Source of the DNA: Pseudomonadota bacterium | GTDB lineage: Bacteria > Pseudomonadota > Gammaproteobacteria > Burkholderiales > Burkholderiaceae_E | Assembly: GCA_023389175.1 (NCBI GenBank) | Contig: JAEWEW010000117.1 | Location: 1-39,470 of the forward strand | Length of the DNA: 39,470 nucleotides | Direction of reading: 5' to 3' | Part shown: positions 17,942-27,107 of the stretch, in pieces | Position numbering within the stretch: the first letter of the stretch is position 1 | Layout of the letters: the number at the start of each line of letters is the position of its first letter | Notes under the pieces: generated by a model | Seen by the model: only the letters and a program-made list of their open reading frames with translations | The model's database searches: none | Told to the model about the DNA's origin: nothing | Program-made: the position numbers and the translations under genes

Positions 17942-17954
<13 letters not shown>
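16800..17954 (+). CDS. pdxA: 4-hydroxythreonine-4-phosphate dehydrogenase family protein (PdxA)
   Basis: PdxA oxidises 4-phosphohydroxy-L-threonine in pyridoxal phosphate synthesis. The N-terminal TMGDPAGIGPEIILKAL and the three metal-binding histidines (in YPGHTEILA, LNPHAGEGG and MYHDQGLIPVKYL) are present, as is the phosphate/cofactor-binding region VRTSPDHGTAFDIAGTG. At 384 residues it is longer than the roughly 330 usual. The extra length is partly an insertion (about residues 45-75) with an LPGA-type repeat, between the first strand and FVVYGD, and partly a Pro/Ala/Arg-rich C-terminus. It stands alone, not beside rsmA or surA, so a PdxA2-type enzyme acting on a phosphorylated sugar acid is possible. 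Confidence 0.88.
16945..16992 (+). repeat. Four tandem 12-bp units inside pdxA
   Basis: CTCTACCTGGCG occurs twice exactly (16957-16968 and 16969-16980). It is flanked by the variants CTCTACCCGACA and CTCTACCCGGCA. The unit length is a multiple of three, so the frame is kept, encoding LPDT, LPGA, LPGA and LPGN. This looks like slippage-generated, length-variable coding DNA. Confidence 0.9.
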
Positions 17955-19822
<1,868 letters not shown>

Positions 19823-20115
19823 GCATTTCCTCCGTACGGATCCCCGAGGTGTGCTCCGACCACGCCCTGCGTGCGGTTCGGGGGCGGCAGCGGCCTGGCG
19901 GCCGGCACCGCGCTGGACGATTGGCAAGGGTGCCACGCCCGGGCCGGGGACTCCGCGACATATGTCAAGCGAATACTCAATTGTGCCTCGACGGGCACCG
20001 GATCCCCCCGACGGAGGGGTCTTTCCACATCATAAGGGAGATGCGGAACGCCGGACGATGGGGGGATGCGCCGGGAGGCACGGTTCGCTAACATGCCCGG
20101 CTTTTCGAGGAAAGC
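19823..20115. other. Divergent intergenic region pckG / ABC exporter
   Basis: About 290 bp without a gene lie between the divergent pckG and the ABC ATPase. The region holds a 10-bp palindrome GACATATGTC (19957-19966). A TTGACA on the minus strand overlaps it, without a good -10 at standard spacing. A short GTGCC/GGCAC inverted repeat follows. Promoters for both directions must lie here, but I cannot place them with confidence. Confidence 0.35.
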
Positions 20116-21126
20116 GTGCCCATGAACCCTCCGCTTGCCGTATCCGCGCACGGACTCCGAAAGCGCTTCGGCGACCTGGCGGCGGTGGACGGCATCGACC
20201 TGGCCGTACCGCGAGGGATGATCTTCGCCATCCTCGGACCGAACGGCGCGGGGAAGACGACGCTGATGCGCATGCTGGCCACGCTCATCCGCCCGGACGC
20301 AGGCACCGCCACCGTCATGGGGCATAACCTGATGAACGAGCCGGCGGCGGTCCGAGCCGCCATCGCCATGACCGGCCAGTTCGCGTCGCTGGACGAGGAC
20401 CTGACCGGAAGCGAGAACCTGCTGCTGCTCGCCCGCCTGTGGGGGTTTCGCGGCAAGGCGGCCAGGCAGCGGGCAGCGGCGCTGCTTCAAGCATTCGACC
20501 TGGCCGCGGTAGGATCGAAGCAAGTGAAGACTTACTCAGGCGGCATGCGCCGGCGGCTGGATATCGCTGCCTCATTGATCGTGACGCCAGGGGTCCTGTT
20601 CCTGGACGAGCCGACCACCGGACTGGATCCCAACGCCCGGCAAGGCGTCTGGCGGATGATCCGGGCATTGGCGGATTCGGGCGTCACCATCCTGCTCACC
20701 ACCCAGTATCTGGAAGAGGCGGACCAGTTGGCCGAGCGGATCGCCGTGATCGACCACGGCCGCAAGATCGCCGAGGGCACCAGTCGGGACCTCAAGGCAG
20801 CGACCGGCTCGGGCTACCTGCATGTTGCGCTCGCCGATCCCGGCCGCCTCGAGGCGGCGGTGCTGCTTCTCGAGGCCGGCACCGGCGACCGGGTGCAGCG
20901 CAGCGCGGAGGGAATCCGGCTGTCGATCAAGGTCGGATCGGCGGCGGCCGGGCAGGCCCTCATCGCCGCTCTGATTGCCGATGGAATCGAGCCGGCCGAT
21001 TTCTCGCTCGGGCAGCCCAGCCTCGAGGAGGTGTTCTTCGCGCTGACCGCGGGCAGGGCCCCGCGCCCGGACGGAGCATCACCGCCGGTCGGTGACCGGG
21101 CCGAATCAGCCGCGCGGATCAACTAA
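20116..21126 (+). CDS. ABC transporter ATP-binding protein, DrrA-like
   Basis: This 336-residue ATPase subunit belongs to an ABC-2 exporter. Walker A GPNGAGKTTL lies near residue 41, the signature is YSGGMRRRLDIAASL, and Walker B is VLFLDEPTTGLDP. The switch position reads TTQYLEEAD, with Gln in place of His, as is common in DrrA-type drug exporters. The C-terminal part (about 230-310) is a DrrA-type accessory domain ending LGQPSLEEVFFALTAG. The GTG at 20116 has GAGG at 5 nt; the ATG at 20122 is an alternative start. The permease begins directly after the stop. The substrate is unknown. Confidence 0.9.
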   Translation: MPMNPPLAVSAHGLRKRFGDLAAVDGIDLAVPRGMIFAILGPNGAGKTTLMRMLATLIRPDAGTATVMGHNLMNEPAAVRAAIAMTGQFASLDEDLTGSENLLLLARLWGFRGKAARQRAAALLQAFDLAAVGSKQVKTYSGGMRRRLDIAASLIVTPGVLFLDEPTTGLDPNARQGVWRMIRALADSGVTILLTTQYLEEADQLAERIAVIDHGRKIAEGTSRDLKAATGSGYLHVALADPGRLEAAVLLLEAGTGDRVQRSAEGIRLSIKVGSAAAGQALIAALIADGIEPADFSLGQPSLEEVFFALTAGRAPRPDGASPPVGDRAESAARIN

Positions 21127-21936
21127 GTGAGTACTCGCTCTGAGGATATTTCAGTGGTAGCGCCGTCGGCGCGTCCTGCGCCGCCGTCGGCGCTGTCCAA
21201 TGCGCTCGTCTTCGGATGGCGCGCCGTGCTGAAGTTCAAGCATGTGCCGGAGCAGCTCTTCGACCTGGTGATGACGCCGATCATGTTCACGCTGCTCTTC
21301 ACCTTCGTCTTCGGCGGCGCGCTGTCCGGCTCGCCACGCGAGTACCTGCAGTACTTCCTGCCGGGCATCCTGGTGCAGACGGTGGTATTCAACTCGGTCT
21401 ATTCGGGCATGGGGCTCTCGACCGACCTTGGCCGCGGGCTCTTCGACCGGTTCCGCTCGCTGCCGATCTGGTCGCTCGCGCCGTTCGCCGGCCTGATGGT
21501 GGGCGACGTTCTGCGCCACCTGATCGCCGCGTCGATCATCCTCGCCATCGGCCTGGTGCTCGGCTACCGGCCGCCCGCCGGCGTGCCGGGCGTGGCCGCC
21601 GCCTTTGCCTTGCTGGTGGCGATCGGGTTCGGCACCGGCTGGGTATTCATCGTGCTCGGTCTGCTGATCCGGACGCCAACCACGGTCATGACGGTCGGCT
21701 TCACCTTCATCTTCCCGCTGGTCTTCGCCTCCAACATCATGGTGGACCCGGCCACCATGCCCGCCTGGCTGCGGGCCTTCGTGGCGGTCAATCCGGTCTC
21801 GTTGATGACCACCGCCATGCGCGGCCTGATGGCGGGCGACGCCACGCTCGCAGAGGTCGGGCAAGCCCTGCTGGCTCCCGCCGCGCTGACCGCGTGCCTT
21901 GCGCCGGTCACGCTCTGGCTCTATCGCCGGCAGTGA
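21127..21936 (+). CDS. ABC-2 type transporter permease, DrrB-like
   Basis: This 269-residue membrane protein is the partner of the preceding ATPase; it starts with a GTG immediately after the stop (TAAGTG). About six hydrophobic segments are visible, including LVMTPIMFTLLFTFVFGGAL, YFLPGILVQTVVFNSVYSG, LIAASIILAIGLVLGY, FALLVAIGFGTGWVFIVLGLLI and TFIFPLVFASNIMV. FGGALSGSPREYLQYFLPGIL is close to the ABC-2 signature region of DrrB-like exporters. It probably exports a hydrophobic compound or antibiotic; the sequence does not show which. Confidence 0.9.
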   Translation: MSTRSEDISVVAPSARPAPPSALSNALVFGWRAVLKFKHVPEQLFDLVMTPIMFTLLFTFVFGGALSGSPREYLQYFLPGILVQTVVFNSVYSGMGLSTDLGRGLFDRFRSLPIWSLAPFAGLMVGDVLRHLIAASIILAIGLVLGYRPPAGVPGVAAAFALLVAIGFGTGWVFIVLGLLIRTPTTVMTVGFTFIFPLVFASNIMVDPATMPAWLRAFVAVNPVSLMTTAMRGLMAGDATLAEVGQALLAPAALTACLAPVTLWLYRRQ

Positions 21937-21966
21937 CGGGCCGCGCCGCCAGTGATAATAGGCGGC

Positions 21967-23181
21967 ATGGACAAGCCCCCGTACCCCCGCGCTGCCGACC
22001 TGATCGACGCCGGCCGCCGCATCAGCCGTCCCATCCGGGTGGTCAACCCGCCGGTGGTCCGCGCCTCCAGCGTGGTGTTCGACTCGGTCGCGGACGCCTT
22101 CGCCGAGGCGGGACCCGCCACGGCCGGCGAGCGACACCGCGCCACCTATGCGACCTCCGGCACCGAGACCACCTTCGCGTTGATGGATGCGGTCGCGAGC
22201 CTGGAGGGGCGACCGCATGCCTGCCGGGCGGCGCTGATGCCTTCCGGCCTCGCGGCGATAAGCACCGCGCTGCTCGCGTTCACCCGCCCCGGCGACCACG
22301 TGCTGATGAGCGACTCGGTCTACGGCCCGGCCCGCGTCTTCGCTACGACGATGCTGGCCCGCTTCGGCGTGCGGACGACCTTCTTCGATCCGAGCCTGCC
22401 GGCCGACGGCAAGGACGGGCTGGCCGGCTGCCTGGAGGAGGCAACCCGGGTGATCTACCTGGAGAGCCCCGGCAGCTACACCTTCGAGATCCAGGACGTC
22501 CCGGGGATCTGCGCGCTCGCGCGCGAGCGCGGCATCCTCACGATGCTGGACAACACCTATGCGTCGCCGGTGCTCGCCCGGCCCTTCGACTGGGGGATCG
22601 ACCTCACGGTGATCGCGCTCACCAAGTACTGGGCCGGTCACTCCGACGTGCTGATGGGCGCCGTGGTCACGCGCGAACCGCACTGGCGCACGCTGTGGCA
22701 GGCGGTGCGCCAGCTGGGCATGTGCGTGGGCGGCGACGACGCCTGGCTGGTCCTGCGCGGCATGCGCACCCTGGACGCCCGGATGCGCCGCCACCAGGAG
22801 ACCGGGCTTGCGGTGGCCTGGTGGCTGGAGGGCCGCCCGGAGGTGCGCCGGGTGCTCCATCCGGGGCTGCCGTCCCATCCCGGGCACGAGCTCTTCCGGC
22901 GGGACTTCCTGGGATCCTGCGGGCTGATGTCCTTCGAGCTGCAGCCGGTATCCGAGGCCCAGGTGGCGGCGCTCTGCAACGGACGCCGGCATTTCGCCAT
23001 CGGTTACTCCTGGGGCGGCTTCGAGAGCCTGATCATGCCGGCGAAGCTCGCCTCGGTGCGTTCGGTCAAACCGTGGCAGGGCGGGCCGCTGATCCGCCTG
23101 CACTGCGGCCTCGAGGACGCCGATTCGCTGATCGCGGACCTGGAGGAAGGCTTCACCGCGCTGGCCGCCGTCCGCGACTAG
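21967..23181 (+). CDS. metC: Cystathionine beta-lyase-type PLP enzyme
   Basis: This 404-residue protein is a Cys/Met-metabolism PLP enzyme of fold type I. The PLP-binding lysine is Lys220 in VIALTKYWAGHSDVLMG, MLDNTYASPVLARP supplies the PLP-contacting Asp, and MPSGLAAISTALLAF contacts the cofactor phosphate. GYSWGGFESLIMP and LIRLHCGLEDADSLIADLEEG at the C-terminus are typical of MetC. It would cleave cystathionine to homocysteine, pyruvate and ammonia. I use ATG 21967; a GTG 15 bp upstream is in frame, and neither start has a strong Shine-Dalgarno. It lies 30 bp after the ABC permease, possibly co-transcribed. Confidence 0.85.
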   Translation: MDKPPYPRAADLIDAGRRISRPIRVVNPPVVRASSVVFDSVADAFAEAGPATAGERHRATYATSGTETTFALMDAVASLEGRPHACRAALMPSGLAAISTALLAFTRPGDHVLMSDSVYGPARVFATTMLARFGVRTTFFDPSLPADGKDGLAGCLEEATRVIYLESPGSYTFEIQDVPGICALARERGILTMLDNTYASPVLARPFDWGIDLTVIALTKYWAGHSDVLMGAVVTREPHWRTLWQAVRQLGMCVGGDDAWLVLRGMRTLDARMRRHQETGLAVAWWLEGRPEVRRVLHPGLPSHPGHELFRRDFLGSCGLMSFELQPVSEAQVAALCNGRRHFAIGYSWGGFESLIMPAKLASVRSVKPWQGGPLIRLHCGLEDADSLIADLEEGFTALAAVRD

Positions 23182-23347
23182 CGGCGCGACCGTCCCACGG
23201 CCGCCAAGGCAGGCTGCGGCAAGCGGGCCGCAGTATCGCGAGTGCGCAGTATTTCCGCACGCCTGTCGGCAGGCTTGGCGATAATCCGCATGTTGCGGCG
23301 CGCAAGTCCCATGCGCGCCGCCATCCACCACGGGGTCCGTTTCCACG

Positions 23348-23602
23348 ATGAGCAGCAGCAACCTGACACCGATCGATCGCCTGATCAGCCACGACCTGGA
23401 CGACCTGATCCGCAAGGCCCGGCCGCAATACGAGGAGCTGGCCGGCAAGCGGCTCTGGCTCACCGGCGGCGCCGGCTTCCTCGGCTACTACCTGGTGCTG
23501 TCGATCGGGCACTGGAACCGGTCGGCGGCGCCGGAACGGCGCATCCGCCTCACGGTGCTGGACAACTACATCCGCGGCGTGCCCGACTGGCTGAGGGCAT
23601 GA
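23348..23602 (+). CDS. NAD-dependent epimerase/decarboxylase, N-terminal fragment (split gene)
   Basis: This 84-residue frame carries the first half of an extended-SDR Rossmann fold: LAGKRLWLTGGAGFLGYYLVLSI with GGAGFLG, then the second strand RIRLTVLDNYIRGVPDWLRA. It stops at TGA 23600-23602. The following residues of the same fold (MKSDEIRLVRHDVTDPLP) are in the next frame, starting at an ATG that overlaps this TGA. Restoring one base near 23598 would make a single protein of about 375 residues. The roughly 30-residue polar N-terminus before the Rossmann strand is like a subset of UDP-glucuronate decarboxylase-like enzymes. On its own this fragment cannot be catalytic. Confidence 0.75.
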   Translation: MSSSNLTPIDRLISHDLDDLIRKARPQYEELAGKRLWLTGGAGFLGYYLVLSIGHWNRSAAPERRIRLTVLDNYIRGVPDWLRA

Positions 23603-24474
23603 AGAGCGACGAGATCCGGCTGGTGCGACACGACGTCACCGACCCGCTGCCGCCTGACCTCGGCGATGCCGAGTACCTGATCCATGCCGCCTCGATCGCC
23701 TCGCCGATGTACTACCGCAAGTACCCGCTCGAGACGATCGATGCCAACGTGAACGGGCTGCGCCACATGCTCGACTATGCCGCCGGGCGCAACCGCGCGG
23801 CGCCCGGCTCCTTCAAGGGCATGCTGTTCTTCTCGACCAGCGAGATCTACGGCGATCCGACGCCGGACGCGATCCCGACGCCGGAAACCTACCGGGGCCT
23901 CGTGTCCTGCACCGGCCCGCGCGCCTGCTACGACGAATCCAAGCGACTGGGCGAGACCATCTGCGTGATCTATGCGCAGACGCGGGACGTGCCGGTCTCG
24001 ATCGCCCGGCCGTTCAACAACTACGGACCCGGCCTCAAGATCACCGACGGCCGCGTGCTGCCCGACTTCGCCCGCGACGCGCTCGCCGGCCGCGATATCG
24101 TGATGCTGTCGGACGGCTCGCCCACGCGCACCTTCTGCTACATCACCGACGCGCTGTCCGGCTATCTCAAGGTGCTGGTCAACGGCCGCCGCGGCGAGTC
24201 TTACAACATCGGCATCGAGAAGCCCGAGATCTCCATGCGCGAGCTCGCCGAGCGGGTGCAGAAGGCCGCCGGCGATCTCTGGAGCTACAAGGGCAAGGTG
24301 GTGCACAAGCCGTCGGACGAGACGGTCTATCTCACCGACAACCCGAACCGCCGTTGTCCGGTGATCGAGAAGGCACGCACGGAGCTCGGCTATGCGCCCG
24401 AGGTGGATGCCGACACCGGCATCCGGCGCACGCTCAACTGGTACTGGTTCAATCGCCAAGGGGAACTCGCCTGA
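23599..24474 (+). CDS. NAD-dependent epimerase/decarboxylase, C-terminal fragment (split gene)
   Basis: This 291-residue frame contains the rest of the extended SDR: DAEYLIHAASIASPMYYRKYPLETI, the catalytic region FFSTSEIYGDPTP, the YDESK (YxxxK) motif, ARPFNNYGPG, and the sugar-nucleotide-binding LSDGSPTRTFCYITDAL. The pattern is close to UDP-glucuronate decarboxylase and dTDP-glucose 4,6-dehydratase enzymes. The next gene, ugd, makes UDP-glucuronate, so UDP-xylose formation is a reasonable guess. Without the upstream fragment it lacks the NAD-binding GxxGxxG. ATG 23599 shares ATGA with the upstream stop, and its TGA shares a base with the ugd ATG. Confidence 0.78.
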   Translation: MKSDEIRLVRHDVTDPLPPDLGDAEYLIHAASIASPMYYRKYPLETIDANVNGLRHMLDYAAGRNRAAPGSFKGMLFFSTSEIYGDPTPDAIPTPETYRGLVSCTGPRACYDESKRLGETICVIYAQTRDVPVSIARPFNNYGPGLKITDGRVLPDFARDALAGRDIVMLSDGSPTRTFCYITDALSGYLKVLVNGRRGESYNIGIEKPEISMRELAERVQKAAGDLWSYKGKVVHKPSDETVYLTDNPNRRCPVIEKARTELGYAPEVDADTGIRRTLNWYWFNRQGELA

Positions 24475-25850
24475 TGAAGATCTGTGTCGTCGGCACCGGC
24501 TACGTGGGCCTGGTGTCGGGAACCTGCCTCGCCGAGGTCGGCCACGAGGTCGCCTGCGTCGATCTCGATGCCGACAAGGTGGCGCGCATCAATCGCGGCG
24601 AGCCGCCGATCCACGAGGACGGCCTCGAGGCGCTGCTGAGGAAGCACGCCGGTACGCGGCTTACCGCCACCACCTCGCTCGCCGACGCGATGGTCGACGC
24701 GGACGTGGCGCTGATCTGCGTCGGCACGCCGTTCGACGGTAGGACCATCGACCTCGGCTACGTGCGTCAGGTCGCGCGCGACATCGGCGCGGTGCTGCGC
24801 ACGCAGCCGGGCTACTGCGTGGTGACGGTGAAGAGCACGGTGGTGCCGGGCACCACCGACACGGTGGTGCGCGAGGAGCTCGAGCGGGCCTCGGGCAAGC
24901 AGGCCGGGCGCGACTTCGGCCTCGGCATGAATCCCGAGTTCCTGGCCGAAGGCGTGGCGGTCAAGGACTTCATGCATCCGGACCGTATCGTGGTCGGCGG
25001 GATCGACGATCGCAGCACCGAGATGCTCGCGCGGATGTACGCGATGTTCGAAGGCACGCCGATCATCCGCACCACGCCGCGCACCGCCGAGATGATCAAA
25101 TACACCTCGAACGCGTTCATGGCGACCATGATCTCGTTCTCCAACGAGATCGCGCGCATCTGCGACGGCATCGGCGAGCTCGACGCGGCGGAGGTCTTCA
25201 AGGGGCTGCACCTGATGAAGCACCTCACCAGGCGGGGCGCGGACGGCGCGCTTTCGACCGCGTCCGCGTCGTCGTTCCTCTGGGCCGGCTGCGGCTTCGG
25301 CGGCAGCTGCTTCCCCAAGGACGTGAAGGCGATCGCAGCGCATGCGGACCATCGCGGTGTGGCGACGCCGCTGCTCGACGCGGTGCTGGAGACCAACCGC
25401 ACGCAGCCGGCGCGCATGCTCGCCCTGCTCGAGGCCCAGGTGGGCAACCCCCGCGGCCGCCGGGTGACCGTGCTCGGGCTCGCGTTCAAGCCGGGCACCG
25501 ACGACGTGCGCGAGTCGCCGGCGCTGCCGATCGTGGCCGACCTGGTGCGCGCGGGCGCGCAGGTGGTGGTGCACGACCCGATTGCGCTGGAGACGGGACG
25601 AAAGGGGTTGGTCGAGCACGGCGTGGACGTCTCCGGCCTGCGTTTCCAGCCGGATCTCGCCGCTGCCATCGAGGGCGCCGAGGCCATCATGCTCGTCACC
25701 AGCTGGCCGGAGTACCGCGAGGTGCCGGCGCTGATGAAGCGCCTGGCCTCGGCCGCGCCGGTCATCGACGGCCGGCGCCTGATCGACCGTGCCGCCGTGC
25801 CGCGCTACAGTGGCATCGGGCTGTCGGTAGCCGACAAGGCGCACGCCTAG
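24474..25850 (+). CDS. ugd: UDP-glucose 6-dehydrogenase
   Basis: This 458-residue enzyme oxidises UDP-glucose to UDP-glucuronate in two NAD-dependent steps. The N-terminus MKICVVGTGYVGLVSGTCLAE is the NAD-binding fold. CVGTPFDG, VKSTVVPGTTD and MNPEFLAEGVAVKDFMHPDRIVVG follow. The nucleophilic Cys279 is in GCGFGGSCFPKD. The C-terminal UDP-binding domain contains LGLAFKPGTDDVRESPA. The start overlaps the previous stop by one base (TGATG). It supplies precursor for exopolysaccharide, lipopolysaccharide sugars or UDP-xylose. Confidence 0.94.
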   Translation: MKICVVGTGYVGLVSGTCLAEVGHEVACVDLDADKVARINRGEPPIHEDGLEALLRKHAGTRLTATTSLADAMVDADVALICVGTPFDGRTIDLGYVRQVARDIGAVLRTQPGYCVVTVKSTVVPGTTDTVVREELERASGKQAGRDFGLGMNPEFLAEGVAVKDFMHPDRIVVGGIDDRSTEMLARMYAMFEGTPIIRTTPRTAEMIKYTSNAFMATMISFSNEIARICDGIGELDAAEVFKGLHLMKHLTRRGADGALSTASASSFLWAGCGFGGSCFPKDVKAIAAHADHRGVATPLLDAVLETNRTQPARMLALLEAQVGNPRGRRVTVLGLAFKPGTDDVRESPALPIVADLVRAGAQVVVHDPIALETGRKGLVEHGVDVSGLRFQPDLAAAIEGAEAIMLVTSWPEYREVPALMKRLASAAPVIDGRRLIDRAAVPRYSGIGLSVADKAHA

Positions 25851-25876
25851 GCTGCGCCCGGCGCACCACGGCACCC

Positions 25877-25922
25877 GCGCGCCCCGCGGTGCCTGCGCGC
25901 GCCCCGCGGTGCCCGCGGTGCC
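25877..25922 (+). repeat. Short GC-rich direct repeat upstream of aapJ
   Basis: GCGCGCCCCGCGGTGCC occurs at 25877-25893 and again at 25897-25913, a 20-bp period. A shorter partial copy CGCGGTGCC follows at 25914-25922. It lies in the 182-bp gap after ugd and contains self-complementary CCGCGG, so it may fold and separate the two transcription units. Confidence 0.6.
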
Positions 25923-25972
25923 CCGGCGCCTGTCGGCGGATCGGGGGAAACCCGCGTGGGCGCCCATCTTGC

Positions 25973-26002
25973 TTGTCGTCGGTGGAGAACCGACCGTAGA
26001 CT
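25973..26002 (+). promoter_or_regulatory. Possible promoter of the aap operon
   Basis: TTGTCG (25973-25978) and TAGACT (25997-26002) are separated by 18 bp, about 30 bp before the aapJ ATG. The match to sigma70 is moderate, so this is a tentative call. Confidence 0.35.
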
Positions 26003-26032
26003 TGGCGGGTCATCGCATCCAAGGAAAACGAC

Positions 26033-27070
26033 ATGGGAACGAATATCCGGAGGCGGCTCGCCCTGAGCCTTGCGACGGTCTCGGCAATGGTCGCCGGCGC
26101 CCTGGCCCCGCAGGTCGCATCGGCCGGGCCGATTCTCGACAACATCAAGTCGCGCGGCGCGATCCGCTGCGCGGTCAACACCGGCCTGCAAGGTTTCTCG
26201 GCGCCGGACAGCAAGGGCAACTGGACCGGCATCGACGCGGAATACTGCAAGGCGCTGGCCGCGGCCATCCTGGGCGATGCGGGCAAGGTGGAGTTCGTCC
26301 CCAGCAACACGCAGAACCGCTTCACGCTGCTGCAGTCGGGCGAGGTCGACATCCTCTCGCGCAACACCACCTGGACCTCGAGCCGCGACGCGACGCTCGG
26401 CGGCGTCTTCGTCGGCACGATCTTCTATGACGGCCAGGGCTTCATGGTCCGCAAGGACCTGAAACTCAAGAGCGCGAGGGAACTGGACGGCGCCACGGTG
26501 TGCGTGCAGCCGGGCACCACCACCGAGCAGAACCTGTCGGACTACTTCCGCGCCAACAACATGAAGTTCAAGCCGGTGGTGATCAACGATCTTGCCGGCG
26601 TCCAGCAAGCCTTCTTCGGCGGCCGCTGCGACGTCTTCACCACCGACATCTCGGGGCTCGCGTCAACGCGCCAGAAGGCGGACAAGCCGGACGACTACAT
26701 GATCCTGCCGGAGGCGATCTCCAAGGAGCCGCTCGGCCCGATGATCCGCCGCGGAGACTGGGAGTACTTCACCATCGCCAAGTGGGTGCTGTTCGGCCTG
26801 ATCGAGGCCGAGGAGATGGGCGTGACTTCCGCCAACGTCGACAAGATGAAGGCCGAGTCCAAGGATCCGAAGATCCAGCGCATCGTGGGCACCAGCGGCG
26901 ACGTCGGCAAGAGCCTCGGCCTCGACAACGACTGGCTGGTGCGCGCGATCAAGGCGGTGGGCAACTATGGCGAGCTCTATTCGCGCAACATCGGCCCGCT
27001 GGAGATCCCGCGTGGCGTAAACGAGCAATGGAGCAAGGGCGGCGCACTCTACGCCCCGCCGATCCGCTGA
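26033..27070 (+). CDS. aapJ: General amino acid ABC transporter, periplasmic binding protein (AapJ-like)
   Basis: This 345-residue periplasmic binding protein captures polar or general L-amino acids. The N-terminal signal peptide MGTNIRRRLALSLATVSAMV has a cleavage region ending in ASA at about residue 31. The mature part has AIRCAVNTGLQGFSAPDSKGNWTGIDAEYCKALAAAI, LLQSGEVDILSRNTTWTSSRD and CVQPGTTTEQNLSDYF, all typical of the AapJ/BztA group. AAGGA lies 7 nt before the ATG. It heads an operon with two permeases and an ATPase. Confidence 0.93.
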   Translation: MGTNIRRRLALSLATVSAMVAGALAPQVASAGPILDNIKSRGAIRCAVNTGLQGFSAPDSKGNWTGIDAEYCKALAAAILGDAGKVEFVPSNTQNRFTLLQSGEVDILSRNTTWTSSRDATLGGVFVGTIFYDGQGFMVRKDLKLKSARELDGATVCVQPGTTTEQNLSDYFRANNMKFKPVVINDLAGVQQAFFGGRCDVFTTDISGLASTRQKADKPDDYMILPEAISKEPLGPMIRRGDWEYFTIAKWVLFGLIEAEEMGVTSANVDKMKAESKDPKIQRIVGTSGDVGKSLGLDNDWLVRAIKAVGNYGELYSRNIGPLEIPRGVNEQWSKGGALYAPPIR

Positions 27071-27087
27071 GCGGCTCACACGATTCC

Positions 27088-27103
27088 TCAGCCGGGCGGC
27101 TGA
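27088..27103 (+). other. Stem-loop between aapJ and aapQ
   Basis: TCAGCC (27088-27093) and GGCTGA (27098-27103) form a perfect 6-bp stem with a GGGC loop. It ends 4 bp before the aapQ ATG, in the place where a Shine-Dalgarno would be. Hairpins after binding-protein genes in ABC operons often stabilise the upstream mRNA and lower permease synthesis; that role here is inferred. Confidence 0.5.
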
Positions 27104-27107
27104 CGGC

